In this document: positions 11,446 through 20,457 of the stretch, piece after piece
Layout of the letters: each line of letters starts with the position of its first letter
Numbering within the stretch: position 1 is the first letter of the stretch
Assembly (NCBI RefSeq): GCF_000473895.1
Contig: NZ_ASSJ01000076.1
Span: forward strand, 155,871-219,870
Direction: 5' to 3'
DNA from: Rubidibacter lacunae KORDI 51-2
GTDB lineage: Bacteria; Cyanobacteriota; Cyanobacteriia; Cyanobacteriales; Rubidibacteraceae
Length of the DNA stretch: 64,000 nt
The notes under the pieces: generated by a model
What the model was told of the DNA's origin: nothing
Database searches by the model: none
What the model saw: the letters and a program-made list of their open reading frames with translations, nothing else
Translations under genes and position numbers: made by a program

Positions 11446-11762
11446 AGAATCGCTCGCAAACTGGCTGCAATTTACCGGCAGGATCTGCCTGGATTTTGGG
11501 GCTTAGGATTCGGCTTGTATGGATACACCAGAGCGTAGCGATCGGCTGCCGCGAATTCTTCAGAGAGTGGTTTGTGCCAGCTTAGAGTCGCTCAAATCCG
11601 GGTTCTCCTGGCTATCTATCAGGAAGTTCTCAGGAACGCAACCTACGGTATTTTAAGTTAGATACGCTTGTCGAAAGCCGAGATTTGACATCGTGCCTGC
11701 CCGCAATTGCGGGATGTTTTTTGGCAGGCCGCCTCACGATCGAACGTTTTACTCCCTACGCC
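11446..11762. other. Intergenic region, nothing recognised
   Basis: About 320 bases between the hypothetical membrane protein and the sensor kinase. An in-frame extension of the kinase reaches back to 11685 but has no family support. I see no clear hairpin, promoter or RNA gene. Confidence 0.4.
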
Positions 11763-13226
11763 ATGCCTATCCCAAAGCAACTGGCACGCGCTCCTCGCAG
11801 CTGGTTGAATGCTTGGAAGCGACGCTGGCTGGAATTGCTCGCGCCCAATTCGTTGCGGACGCGTTTGACTGTAGGCGTAGCGGCCGTTTCAGTAGTCAGT
11901 TTGGGAAGCGTGGCACTGTGGATGACTTGGAGTATGCAGCGTATCCTGGTCATGAGCCACACGCAAAATATTGAGTACATAGCCCAACGCTTGCCGGATG
12001 ATGTAGGACTTTACAGTCAGTCAATGCCGACGGAACGGGCGATTCAAAAGGCAATTGACAACCTCGGAGCGGGCAACACCCTGGTTTGGGTGGAAAATCA
12101 TCAAGATCGGATCGTCGCTCATTCCCAGGGCACCGGTCATTCAATGGTCCTTTCGCTGCTGTCTGGTCGAATCGAGCCGGATCGCACGACACGAGTTTTT
12201 GAAGTGGGCGGACGCTATTGGGTGCTATGTGGCGGACCGTTGATCTCGAACAGCATGGGCATCGGCACATTTTATATCGCCCAAGATATCGACAACGATC
12301 GCCAGCTGTTCGACCAGTTGATCGGGAGTTTGACGTTGGCAAGCGTGTTGGCAACTGGTGCGATGACCCTCGCTATTGCCTTGTACGTGCGTCACTCGCT
12401 TGCGACGTTGCAGAGTATGGGACAACTGGCGGAGAATATTTCGGTTGAAAGCCTAAGCAGTTCGCAAATCCAACTCGAACATGCGCCAAGTGAGGTGCAG
12501 GACTTAGCACGAACGTACGACAAGATGCTGGCGCGGCTGTCGATGTCTTGGGAGCAGCAGCGCCAGTTTGTGAGTAACGTATCCCACGAACTGCGGACTC
12601 CGCTGACGATTGTTTCGGGGTATTTGCAGAGTATCCTGCGGCGAGAAACGAACCTCACCGAACCCCAGCGTGATGCCCTGACGATTGCCGCATCTGAGTC
12701 CGATCGCGTCACGCAACTGCTGCAGGACTTATTGACCTTGGCGCGGGCCGACAGCGGGTACATGCACTTTCAGATCGAAACATTGGATTTGTGCGAGTTC
12801 GTCAACAAGATTGCCGAGATGGCTCGCGCTTATAGCAACCGCACCGTGACGGTGGATCTCAACAGCTGCGACTGCAAGGTGCGGGCCGACGAGAGCCGCC
12901 TGACGCAGGTACTGCTCAACCTCATCGACAACGCCGTTAAATATTCTGCCCCGAACCAACCGATCGCCTTGCGGGTCTTGCGTCCGGGCAACGTTGCCTG
13001 TATCCAGATTTGCGATCGCGGCGTCGGGATTCCACTGCCGCACCAGGAGCGTATCTTCGAGCGGTTCTATCGGGTTGATGAGGCGCGATCGCGATCGACT
13101 GGTGGGACGGGACTGGGATTGTCAATCGTCAAAATCCTTGTCGAGGGCATGGAGGGCGACGTGTGGGTTAACTCCAAGCCCGGGGAAGGTAGCACGTTTA
13201 CGGTCAGCGTGCCGCTGGCAGCGTAG
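11763..13226 (+). CDS. Two-component sensor histidine kinase, membrane-bound
   Basis: A 487-residue kinase started at the ATG at 11763 (MPIPKQLARAPRSW); an upstream start at 11685 looks spurious. Two transmembrane helices (about 36-56 and 188-208) flank a periplasmic sensor region of about 130 residues. A HAMP-like linker is followed by HisKA with VSNVSHELRTPLTIVSGY (phospho-acceptor His 275). The ATP-binding domain has N-box LIDNAVKYS, G1 DRGVGIP, F-box ERFYRVD and G2 GGTGLGLSIVK. All catalytic boxes are intact. No response regulator gene is adjacent, so it is an orphan kinase here and its signal is unknown. Confidence 0.92.
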   Translation: MPIPKQLARAPRSWLNAWKRRWLELLAPNSLRTRLTVGVAAVSVVSLGSVALWMTWSMQRILVMSHTQNIEYIAQRLPDDVGLYSQSMPTERAIQKAIDNLGAGNTLVWVENHQDRIVAHSQGTGHSMVLSLLSGRIEPDRTTRVFEVGGRYWVLCGGPLISNSMGIGTFYIAQDIDNDRQLFDQLIGSLTLASVLATGAMTLAIALYVRHSLATLQSMGQLAENISVESLSSSQIQLEHAPSEVQDLARTYDKMLARLSMSWEQQRQFVSNVSHELRTPLTIVSGYLQSILRRETNLTEPQRDALTIAASESDRVTQLLQDLLTLARADSGYMHFQIETLDLCEFVNKIAEMARAYSNRTVTVDLNSCDCKVRADESRLTQVLLNLIDNAVKYSAPNQPIALRVLRPGNVACIQICDRGVGIPLPHQERIFERFYRVDEARSRSTGGTGLGLSIVKILVEGMEGDVWVNSKPGEGSTFTVSVPLAA

Positions 13227-13295
13227 CGATCGGTCTCTGTGCCGTTAAGAGCTTTAGGTACTGCGTTCGAGCAGTTGGGAAGAAAGCTAGTCTTT

Positions 13296-13345
13296 CTTTA
13301 GAACCGCTGCTGGCTGGAATCTTTAGAGCCGCTGCTGGCTGGAAT
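13296..13345. repeat. 25-bp tandem direct repeat, two copies
   Basis: Positions 13296-13320 and 13321-13345 are identical except for one base (CTTTAGAACCGC versus CTTTAGAGCCGC, then GCTGGCTGGAAT in both). It lies about 70 bases after the sensor kinase stop, in non-coding sequence. It could be slippage-derived. Confidence 0.8.
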
Positions 13346-13651
13346 GAGGGCACGTTAGCAGCGTTGCTTGCGGCTAAGAGATTGTTGAGAGCGGCTTGAT
13401 GAGCGTCACGACTTATGTAGCTGGTATCGAGAGCATTGGTATGAGCCCGCTTCATGGTCCCTGGTTTGCGAGCTGACTGGAGGGCTCTGAAACCTCCCGC
13501 CAGAGGCGCATAGCGATTTAGCAGCAAATTGCTTACGTCGCGTCTGAAATCAGAGTGGCAATGTAAACAAGGCGGCAATAGTGGACTTTACAGGCGCTCT
13601 GCTCACACTTCGGCACACCCGATCGTCTTAGAGCAAGATTTGGGGGAACCA

Positions 13652-13996
13652 ATGATTAAGCAGCTTGTAGAGCGCAATCGCGCCGCTGACGAGCGATGTC
13701 CGCATGCCGGCGACACATGGCAGCGAATCGAGTGGGTTGTAGGCTTCTGCGAGGGCGCGCGCGGTGACAATGCCCGGGAGGGTTCGACAACGGAGTACTA
13801 CGAGGGGTTTCTGAGTGGGCTGCGCTGGATCGGGAAACGTAAGTACGACAGAGCTCGAGATGGCAAGATCTCTACTGGAAGGGGCTTTGCGGGATCGCAA
13901 TGCGATTGCTTGTTCTCAATCGTTAGCATTTGTTGCGAAGAGCGGTCGGTATTCTCAGTTACAGAGCTTACTGCCACAAAACTACGGCTACTCTGA
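13652..13996 (+). CDS. Hypothetical protein (weak candidate)
   Basis: A possible 114-residue product starting MIKQLVERNRAADERCPHAG. The first ~70 residues look protein-like (WQRIEWVVGFCEGARG, EYYEGFLSGLRWIGKRKYDR), while the rest is low quality. An overlapping frame from about 13860 could continue as MARSLLEGALRDRNAIACSQ, so a frameshifted remnant is possible. I do not recognise the family. Confidence 0.25.
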   Translation: MIKQLVERNRAADERCPHAGDTWQRIEWVVGFCEGARGDNAREGSTTEYYEGFLSGLRWIGKRKYDRARDGKISTGRGFAGSQCDCLFSIVSICCEERSVFSVTELTATKLRLL

Positions 13997-14875
13997 TATT
14001 CGCTCAACTTCTAGCAAAGGTTACAGCAGTCAGTTCCATCAAGCTCACATGAGAAGAAATATAATGCCACCACTCGCCACAGTGGGCTACGCGTTGATTG
14101 TGCTGCTGCACAGGGATGCGATCGCTTGGGTGAACGCGCGTTCGAATCCTTCATTGGTCTGTTGGGGTAATTGCTAAACTACTGCACGAAACCGCCCACC
14201 AAAACGGCACCTTCTGGGGGCAAATATGCCCAGCTTTTACCGTCTGAGAGATGGCGATCGCGCGCGCGACTTTGTCCTCATTACGCTCCAACTTCCTCAG
14301 CTAAACCGGCAAACTCGCACTGCGTTGCAGCTTCTGAACCAGCGACTTCCCGCTTACTTTGTCTTCGGCTAATGGACTTTGGAAAAAGCAGCTCAATGGC
14401 GAGAGAAAAGATCGGATTCGAGTATGAATTTATTGCCAACTCGGATGGATTGAAATCAAAAACTAGGGCAGGCGTTGGCTGTAGACCTGATAGTCCGCAA
14501 TCAACAAGATTGGACCGATAGTGCTGGAAGAGGGCAATCGCTCCTCAAGAGGCATGACCCTTAATTGGCAGGGGATCTCGGTAGTTCTGAGTCAGACCAA
14601 AATGGTTTGAAAGCTCGGATCTAATCAGCGGACAGCCAGGGCGAGCATAGCCAAAATAAAGCGCTTTTAAATGACTTTGACCGGACTGGAGTCGACTATT
14701 TTCAGATTTGATGAAGGTTTCAACGATCGCAGGTTGCAGAAGTAGCTTTAAAGTCTCAATGCCCTACAAAACGTCGTACTCTTCATAGAACGAAATAGCC
14801 TTGGTTTGTTCCCTCCGCAGATGACAGTCTCGTTGCGAGCACTAGTTGCCGACTTCAACCACAATTGCGTTTAAC

Positions 14876-15490
14876 CTAGTGCCCATCCCAACGCTTCAGG
14901 GGGACGCAGTCGATGTCGAGGCGATCGAGCGCCCGCGCAACAACAAAGTCGACCAGATCTTCGATGGTTTTGGGATTGTGATACCACGCTGGAATCGCAG
15001 GAACGATTGCCGCACCAGCTTCAGCAAGGACCGTGAGATTGCGCAGGTGAATCAAGCTAAATGGCGTCTCGCGTGGAACGATCGCCAGCGGTTTGCCTTC
15101 CTTGAGCTGCACGTCTGCCGCTCGTTCCAGTAGGTCCGAACTCAACCCGGCTGCAATCTTCGCCACCGTACTCATGCTGCAGGGTATGACGATCATGCCG
15201 AGCGATCGATACGAGCCGCTCGCGATCGTGGCACCGACGTCGCCCCAGCGGTGGCAGCGTAGTTTGCCTTTGCTGGGGCAGCCGGCTTGCTCGTGCCAGA
15301 ACATAGCTTGCAAATCCGGTTCGGCTGGTACGCGCACGCCCTGCTCTGCCTGCCAAACAATGAAACTTGCCTTGGAAGCAACAACGTCTACAGTGTAGTC
15401 AGCTTCGAGGAGCCACTTGAGAGCACGGACGGCGTAAACCATGCCGGAGGCTCCGCTAATACCTAGAATCAACGGGCGATCGCTTGTCAT
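14876..15490 (-). CDS. ubiX: Flavin prenyltransferase UbiX
   Basis: A 204-residue enzyme from the ATG at 15490 (MTSDRPLILGISGASGMVYA). The frame stays open further upstream, but that extension has no family features. It attaches a dimethylallyl group to FMN, making the prenylated flavin cofactor used by UbiD-type decarboxylases, including those of quinone biosynthesis. GISGASG is the FMN phosphate loop, VIPCSMSTVAKIAAGLSSDLLERAADV is the family core, and LVPRET-like IVPRETPFSLIHLRN binds the prenyl phosphate. The gene stands alone, with no ubiD nearby. Confidence 0.93.
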   Translation of the reverse strand: MTSDRPLILGISGASGMVYAVRALKWLLEADYTVDVVASKASFIVWQAEQGVRVPAEPDLQAMFWHEQAGCPSKGKLRCHRWGDVGATIASGSYRSLGMIVIPCSMSTVAKIAAGLSSDLLERAADVQLKEGKPLAIVPRETPFSLIHLRNLTVLAEAGAAIVPAIPAWYHNPKTIEDLVDFVVARALDRLDIDCVPLKRWDGH

Positions 15491-16011
15491 ACGATTGAAG
15501 TTAACTTGATGGCCTTGGCACTCGCGAGTCGATCGAAACGCTTGCTGTAATTCAGGTCGGCCGGAGATTGCTCCGAGGGTAGCGCTTCGATGCACTCGGC
15601 AAGTAGTGCTGCCACTCGTCACCCTTTTACACTCGCAAGCGGGTGTCAGGGCAAACTCGTTAACACGACTATCCCTGAAGCCGAGTGCTATAGAACTTTA
15701 TTTTTAGCTAAGCGTTCGAGTAAAAGTATCGGCTTTGGGAGCGATTTTGCCGATAAGATCGCGCGTCCGTTGGAAGGGCGGACGTGTTACCTGTCCGAAA
15801 ACTAATATGGGTTCTTGAAGAATCTTCAGACCAAACTTTCTGCAGAATCAGGGATTCAGCTACCCAGACTCAAAGCTTCTGACATCCCTATGACTGAAGT
15901 AGATGGGTTGCGGGAACAACACACTGGCTCTTCCTTGGGGTATCGCCAATCTCCATTACGAAAAGCTGACATATACCGACCCACGAATGGATGTTGATTC
16001 GGTATCTCCCC
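15491..16011. other. Intergenic region between ubiX and tldD, nothing recognised
   Basis: About 520 bases lying between two minus-strand genes. It should contain the ubiX promoter and the tldD 3' end. Only short unsupported frames are present, and I see no strong terminator hairpin. Confidence 0.4.
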
Positions 16012-17409
16012 CTAGTCCGCTTCTCCGCCCACAATCGCGTCTCGAATCCGCAAGCTCGGACCGCCACATCCAACGGGCAGACCGTTCTGACCCCCTTTCC
16101 CGCAACCGCCGGATTCGTCCCAATAGAAGTCGTCCGCGATCGCTTCTATATTCGCGAGGGTTTTGAATACATTGCCCGAGAGCGTCACGTCCCGAACCGG
16201 ATCGGTCAGCTTGCCGTTGCGGATCGTCCAGGCTTCCCCAGCACTGAAGGTGAACATTTCGCCATTGGTCATGCCGCCGAGCCAGTTGCGTGCGTAGATA
16301 CCGCGATCCACGTCGCGAATCAGGTCGGCGACGGGCGTGGTGCCGCGCTCGATCCAGGTATTGGTCATGCGCACGATCGGCGAATATTGGTAATCGAGAC
16401 AGCGCGCATTCCCCGTTGGTTGCTCCCCCAACTTGCCTGCCGTTTCCCGCGAGTGCAGCCGTCCGACCAGAATGCCATCGCGGATCAGTTGCGTGGTCGT
16501 GGCAGGCGTCCCCTCATCGTCGATCGCATAGCTGCCGCGATGGCCGGTCGGTGCCGCGCCGTCGAAAATCTGCAGCTCCGGCGGTCCGAAGCGGCGGCCG
16601 AAACTCATCACCTCCAGCAAATCGGGATTCTCATAAGCCATATCGGCTTCAGACAGATGCCCAAACGCCTCGTGCACGAACAGCCCGGTCAAAATCGGGT
16701 CGATGACGACGGTGTAGGTACCGCCCGTGACGGGCGGAATCGACAGGGCGTGGGTGGCACGCTCGGCCGCGGCGCGCACGCGATCGTCGAGATCGCGGAA
16801 GTCTTCGAAGGCGCTACGCGAGCCAGTAGTCTCGCGGCCGGTTTGCACCAGTTCGCCACTGCGAGCGGTCGCCGCAAAGCGCGCTTCCAGATCCGACCAC
16901 ACCTGCTCGACCAGGGTGCCGTCAGAAGTGGCGAGGGTCACGCGCTGGGTCACATCTCCATAGCGAACGGAGGTGGTTGCGATGCGCGGATCGGCATCGC
17001 ACAGGATGTGGTTGTAGCGATCGCATAGCGCCTTCTTCTCGGCCAAAGGGACGTGTCGCGGGTCGGTCCCCGTCAGAGGCAAACGATAAACACCTTCAAC
17101 GGGCGTCACGGGCGCGATCGTCGTGGTTTCCGTTCCCACCATGCGCGCGGCCGCGATCGCCTCGCCGATGCGGTCCTCGAGATCGTCAAGATCGTTGCAG
17201 GTGGCTAACCCCCATCCGCCTTTGTAGCAAGCGCGAATCTGAGCGCCGATCGCCCGCTCCTCCGTCAGAGTTTCCACGCGATCGCCGCGCAGATAAATGT
17301 CCGTCCCTTCCGATTCTTCCAGGCGAATGGTGAGAAAATCGACGCGCTGGCGATAGCGGGCCATCAAGTCGGCCAGTCGGTTGCGGCCGTCGGCCAGTCG
17401 GTGAGGCAT
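16012..17409 (-). CDS. tldD: TldD/PmbA family metalloprotease (TldD type)
   Basis: A 465-residue protein of the U62/M103 family. The zinc-binding motif HEAFGHLSEAD is at residues 246-256, with His 246, Glu 247 and His 251 in an HExxxH arrangement diagnostic of TldD. The C-terminal GGCGKGGQ and VGCGGPSLRI segments are conserved in the family. TldD works with TldE/PmbA on unstructured peptides, for example in RiPP maturation and antitoxin degradation. No TldE gene is in this window, so the partner, if any, is elsewhere. The ATG at 17409 gives normal family length. Confidence 0.93.
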   Translation of the reverse strand: MPHRLADGRNRLADLMARYRQRVDFLTIRLEESEGTDIYLRGDRVETLTEERAIGAQIRACYKGGWGLATCNDLDDLEDRIGEAIAAARMVGTETTTIAPVTPVEGVYRLPLTGTDPRHVPLAEKKALCDRYNHILCDADPRIATTSVRYGDVTQRVTLATSDGTLVEQVWSDLEARFAATARSGELVQTGRETTGSRSAFEDFRDLDDRVRAAAERATHALSIPPVTGGTYTVVIDPILTGLFVHEAFGHLSEADMAYENPDLLEVMSFGRRFGPPELQIFDGAAPTGHRGSYAIDDEGTPATTTQLIRDGILVGRLHSRETAGKLGEQPTGNARCLDYQYSPIVRMTNTWIERGTTPVADLIRDVDRGIYARNWLGGMTNGEMFTFSAGEAWTIRNGKLTDPVRDVTLSGNVFKTLANIEAIADDFYWDESGGCGKGGQNGLPVGCGGPSLRIRDAIVGGEAD

Positions 17410-17533
17410 GAGGCTAGCTCGGGTAGAGGTTGAGGGCGATGGTGCAACTGCGTCGCGCTACTAGGCTAGCTTGGGTGCGGTACGGCAGTGCGGTGCCGCG
17501 ATCGCTAGTGGCGAGGGTCAGCTGAAGCGATCG

Positions 17534-17836
17534 CTACCCCAGTAGGCTTTCGATGCTGAGGGGAACCAAGTCACCCGCTACCGTCAGTCCCAGCCACATT
17601 TGTTGCAGGGGCGCGATCGGCGCACCCGTGAGCGCGCAGCATTCCTCTCGACGCGCCGTTGCCGCAAAACTTGCGCGGATATCTTCGGCTGCCAGCCCGC
17701 GCGACCCATTCTGACCTCGTTCCTGCACGTATTCCCACAACACATCGCGAATCAAACTCTGGTAGCCGAGGTCGCCAGACAGCTCCTTCAGGCGCTCCTT
17801 TAGCTCGGGTTCGAGGCGAATGCTGGTGACCTCCAT
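17534..17836 (-). CDS. Small CopG/RHH-like DNA-binding protein
   Basis: A 100-residue protein from ATG 17836 (MEVTSIRLEPELKERLKELS). An upstream in-frame start at 17875 is possible. The N-terminal ~45 residues have the RHH pattern: a strand TSIRLEPEL, then helices KERLKELSGDLG and YQSLIRDVLWEYVQER. The C-terminal half (RREECCALTGAPIAPLQQMW) is not recognised but contains a CC pair. A perfect 9-bp inverted repeat lies about 100 bases upstream of the start and would be a plausible operator for autoregulation. No adjacent toxin gene was found. Confidence 0.72.
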   Translation of the reverse strand: MEVTSIRLEPELKERLKELSGDLGYQSLIRDVLWEYVQERGQNGSRGLAAEDIRASFAATARREECCALTGAPIAPLQQMWLGLTVAGDLVPLSIESLLG

Positions 17837-17933
17837 CTTGGTGGTTGAGGTTCGGTGTCGTGTAGTGATGGTCATGGCTGCGAGTAGTTGCGAGACGTTA
17901 CAAAAAAATGTTGGTCGATCTACTGGACATCTT

Positions 17934-17953
17934 ATACTACAGTCCTGTAGTAT
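17934..17953. promoter_or_regulatory. Perfect 9-bp inverted repeat, candidate operator
   Basis: ATACTACAG, two bases (TC), then CTGTAGTAT: a perfect 20-bp dyad. It lies about 100 bases upstream of the RHH-protein start. RHH regulators bind short symmetric sites, often upstream of their own genes, so autoregulation is an inference. It is too short and lacks a T-run for a good terminator. Confidence 0.55.
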
Positions 17954-18318
17954 CGAACCAGCGAGCCAATCGGGAATCCCATGCGAGTCCCGTTCGCTCC
18001 GACGAATTTTTCCGACACGCTTTACCCAACCGACTTTTTATCAGAGCTTCCGCTCATGTTAGGACGCTTCACCGCCATAGGACTCAGCACGCAGAATGGC
18101 CACCCCTCGTGGATGCCAGCCTATGCAGCGCAGCTCGGCGCGGCGATCGCGTCCATTTTTAGCGGACAGATGGGTCTTGGCATTTTGACCCCCATTGGTT
18201 GCGAGGAGGTCAAACGCGATCGCCGGGGCAATCAAATAAATCCGGAAAAAGCCAGATACAGCGGGCGGAGTAGGCAGGAGCTTATTCCAATGTAGGGACA
18301 GAACGAACTTCTTCCGAC

Positions 18319-18356
18319 CCCCCGCTACTGGATATCAGCAGCGGGGGTTCTTTTTT
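18319..18356 (+). terminator. Rho-independent terminator
   Basis: An 8-bp GC-rich stem, CCCCCGCT (18319-18326) pairing with AGCGGGGG (18340-18347), with a 13-base loop, followed directly by TTCTTTTTT. It stands about 100 bases before the HNH gene and is not preceded by a recognised plus-strand gene. Confidence 0.8.
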
Positions 18357-18455
18357 GCAGCGCTGCTTCGCTTCATCCTCATCCACCATTTTTCAAACTC
18401 AACAGCAGAACGGACCGCGCGAGCGGAGTCTGTCCATCCTGGGGAATTTACAGTC

Positions 18456-19001
18456 ATGCAAACGCAACACATGCCCCGGTCGGTGTTTCACAACTCGGTC
18501 GTGGTGTTCTCCAAAAACTACCTGCCCCTAACGCGGGTGGATCTCAAGCGCGCGATCGCCTTATTGGCAACGGGTAAAGCCGTCTGCCTCGATAACATTG
18601 ACGCGATTAACACCCACAGTTGGACGGTTCGCTCGCCGAGTCTGGTGTTGACCGTACCGACCTGCATTCGCTTGACGGGTACCAGCACCGAACGCATGTG
18701 GAAGGTGCCGCCAGTCAGTCGCCGAGAAGTTATGCGCCGCGACCGGCACGCCTGCCAATACTGCGGCAGTACCCGCAACCTCACCCTCGACCACGTCCAA
18801 CCGCGATCGCGCGGCGGTGCCCACACCTGGGATAACGTCGTCGCCGCTTGCGCTCCTTGCAACTCTCGCAAGGGCGCTCGCACGCCTGCGGAAGCGGGAA
18901 TGCCCTTGTTCCGCAAGCCCAAGGCTCCCATGCACCCTGCGCTTGCCTTTGCAGAAAAGTTTTGGAAAACGCGACCGGCCGCGCCGCCGATCGCCGAGTA
19001 A
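18456..19001 (+). CDS. HNH endonuclease family protein
   Basis: A 181-residue protein. Residues about 90-145 form the HNH domain: CQYCG, then LTLDHVQPRSRGGAHTWDNVVAAC, then CNSRKG. The four cysteines (two CxxC pairs) bind structural zinc, and the DH of LTLDHV is the catalytic HNH histidine region. The N-terminal part (VVVFSKNYLPLTRVDLKRAI, WTVRSPSLVLTVPTCIRL) is conserved in stand-alone cyanobacterial and other bacterial HNH proteins. The biological role is unknown; no restriction-modification or phage gene adjoins it. The next gene starts 15 bases downstream, suggesting co-transcription. Confidence 0.88.
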   Translation: MQTQHMPRSVFHNSVVVFSKNYLPLTRVDLKRAIALLATGKAVCLDNIDAINTHSWTVRSPSLVLTVPTCIRLTGTSTERMWKVPPVSRREVMRRDRHACQYCGSTRNLTLDHVQPRSRGGAHTWDNVVAACAPCNSRKGARTPAEAGMPLFRKPKAPMHPALAFAEKFWKTRPAAPPIAE

Positions 19002-19016
19002 AGAGACAAAAAGCTG

Positions 19017-19403
19017 ATGTTGAAGTTGAACTACACGGAAGACGGTTTGTACCTGGAGCGAGTCGCCAAGTCTCTCGAAGACGTCCTGCGCGATCGCGTG
19101 GTTTTGATGGCGCGCTTGGGCGAAACTCTATATGTGGAGTCAGGCAGTGCCTCTTTCCTGCTCCCGCAGGACGCACCCGGGCTGTCGCGGCTAGTGCAGT
19201 TGCTGCAGCACGAACGTTATGAAGATGTTGCAGTTGCAGCCGTCGATGATGAGTGCGTTGAGATTTGCATGGAGGGTTGCTGGATGGCTGCGAGTCCCGA
19301 TGCCGATACGGGAACATTTTTAACCGCGCTCGATGATGAAACCGAGTTTCTCGTCGCTCGTCTCTGGGAAGCAACTCAGGTCCAAGCGACGTTCCTAGCC
19401 TAA
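19017..19403 (+). CDS. Conserved hypothetical protein, cyanobacterial type
   Basis: A 128-residue acidic soluble protein starting MLKLNYTEDGLYLERVAKSL, 15 bases after the HNH gene. It appears alpha/beta (LEDVLRDRVVLMARLGETLY, YEDVAVAAVDDECVEICMEG), has no membrane segment and no recognisable catalytic motif. I believe similar alr/sll-type hypothetical proteins exist across cyanobacteria but cannot name a family. The tight spacing implies an operon with the HNH gene. Confidence 0.7.
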   Translation: MLKLNYTEDGLYLERVAKSLEDVLRDRVVLMARLGETLYVESGSASFLLPQDAPGLSRLVQLLQHERYEDVAVAAVDDECVEICMEGCWMAASPDADTGTFLTALDDETEFLVARLWEATQVQATFLA

Positions 19404-19530
19404 ATTTCGGGAACGTTGCTGACACAACTCCCGGCTGCAGGGGCGATCGCCTCTTGAAGACCAACATCCCACACAATCTCCAATGGCGTTACAGTGCGGC
19501 ATAACGGTTCAATGTAGTGACGCGATCGCG

Positions 19531-20457
19531 ATGTTTTGGCTGGGCTGTGCTTTTTGGTCCTACAAAGAATGGGCGGGCGAGTTTTTCCCACCGGGGAGCC
19601 GACCGACCGACTACCTGCGGTTGTATTCACAACGCCTGCGCGCCGTCGAAGGCAACACGACCTTCTATGCCACGCCCGATGCTGCCACTATTCGGCGCTG
19701 GGCTGCTGAGACCCCACCGGGCTTCGCCTTCTGTCCAAAACTTCCACGCACCGTCAGCCACGCAGGCTCTCTCGTCCCACAGCTCCCGGAAGCACTTGCC
19801 TTCGTGGAACGCCTGCACGCTCTCGGCGATCGCCTCGGACCCCTCTTCCTGCAACTTCCGCCCAGCTACGGGCCCGACGCGATCGACGATCTAGAGCAAT
19901 TCCTGATGCAGTTCCTTCAGTGCTGGCAGGAACGCTTTCCAGATCGGTTCTCCACGACGATTGCCGAGCCGCGATCGCTTGCCAAATCCGATCCCTTGCC
20001 GAGATCTGGCTTGAGCGTCGAAGTGCGTCATCCCAGCTGGTTCGTTGCCAGCCATGCCGATCGGTTAACCGATTGCCTAGCATCTCTGGGCGTCGCGCGA
20101 GTGTTGCTGGACACCCGACCGGTTTACTGGACTCCAGACGACCCGCAAGTTGGCGCGCGTCGCAAACCCGATGTGCCCTTGCACCCACAAGTGACTGCTG
20201 GGTTTACTCACGTCCGCTTTATCAGTCACCCCGAGCCGGCCCGCAACGATCGCTTCCTGAACGAATGGGCCGAGCGCGTAGCGGCATGGTTGCATCAAGG
20301 GACGCAAGTGTATTTTTTCGTGCACTGCCCCCAAGAGACGCGATCGCCCCACACTGCTCGTGACTTCCAGAAACGCCTGGAAGCACTAGGCGCGCCCGTG
20401 CCATCCTTACCTTGGGATCGCCTTGCCCCTGCCCCCGAGCAACTACGCTTATTTTGA
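19531..20457 (+). CDS. DUF72 family TIM-barrel protein
   Basis: A 308-residue protein from ATG 19531 (MFWLGCAFWSYKEWAGEFFP); an ATG at 19483 would add an atypical 16 residues. DUF72 (YecE-like) landmarks are GCAFWSYKEWAGEFFPPG, YSQRLRAVEGNTTFYATP, FAFCPKLPRTVSH, LGPLFLQLPPSYG, VEVRHPSWF, and late in the protein VYFFVHCPQE. The fold is a TIM barrel; the biochemical activity is not established. It follows the HNH/hypothetical pair on the same strand after about 130 bases. Confidence 0.9.
   Translation: MFWLGCAFWSYKEWAGEFFPPGSRPTDYLRLYSQRLRAVEGNTTFYATPDAATIRRWAAETPPGFAFCPKLPRTVSHAGSLVPQLPEALAFVERLHALGDRLGPLFLQLPPSYGPDAIDDLEQFLMQFLQCWQERFPDRFSTTIAEPRSLAKSDPLPRSGLSVEVRHPSWFVASHADRLTDCLASLGVARVLLDTRPVYWTPDDPQVGARRKPDVPLHPQVTAGFTHVRFISHPEPARNDRFLNEWAERVAAWLHQGTQVYFFVHCPQETRSPHTARDFQKRLEALGAPVPSLPWDRLAPAPEQLRLF

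Larger units (their letters stand above)
13227..14875. other. Gene-poor region between sensor kinase and ubiX
   Basis: About 1.65 kb with no strongly supported gene. It contains a 25-bp tandem duplication (13296-13345), a weak candidate frame at 13652-13996 and a very short one at 14226-14372. Frames are broken and mostly lack family resemblance, which is compatible with decayed genes. No tRNA or rRNA was recognised. Confidence 0.5.
17837..18455. other. Divergent intergenic region with a palindrome and a terminator
   Basis: About 620 bases between the minus-strand RHH gene and the plus-strand HNH gene. It holds the perfect palindrome at 17934-17953 and a textbook rho-independent terminator at 18319-18356. 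A plus-strand frame at 18056-18295 ends 24 bases before the terminator, but its translation resembles no family I know. The terminator may end a small RNA, a tiny gene or a leader attenuating the HNH gene. Confidence 0.5.

Noticed and set aside
14131..14160. A GTTCGAATCC-like stretch that could be a tRNA T-arm
   Set aside because: No matching acceptor stem, D-arm or anticodon arm is found around it.
16290..17333. Long plus-strand frames opposite tldD
   Set aside because: Translations are Arg/Ser-rich without family features and lie entirely antisense to a well-supported gene, as expected in GC-rich DNA.
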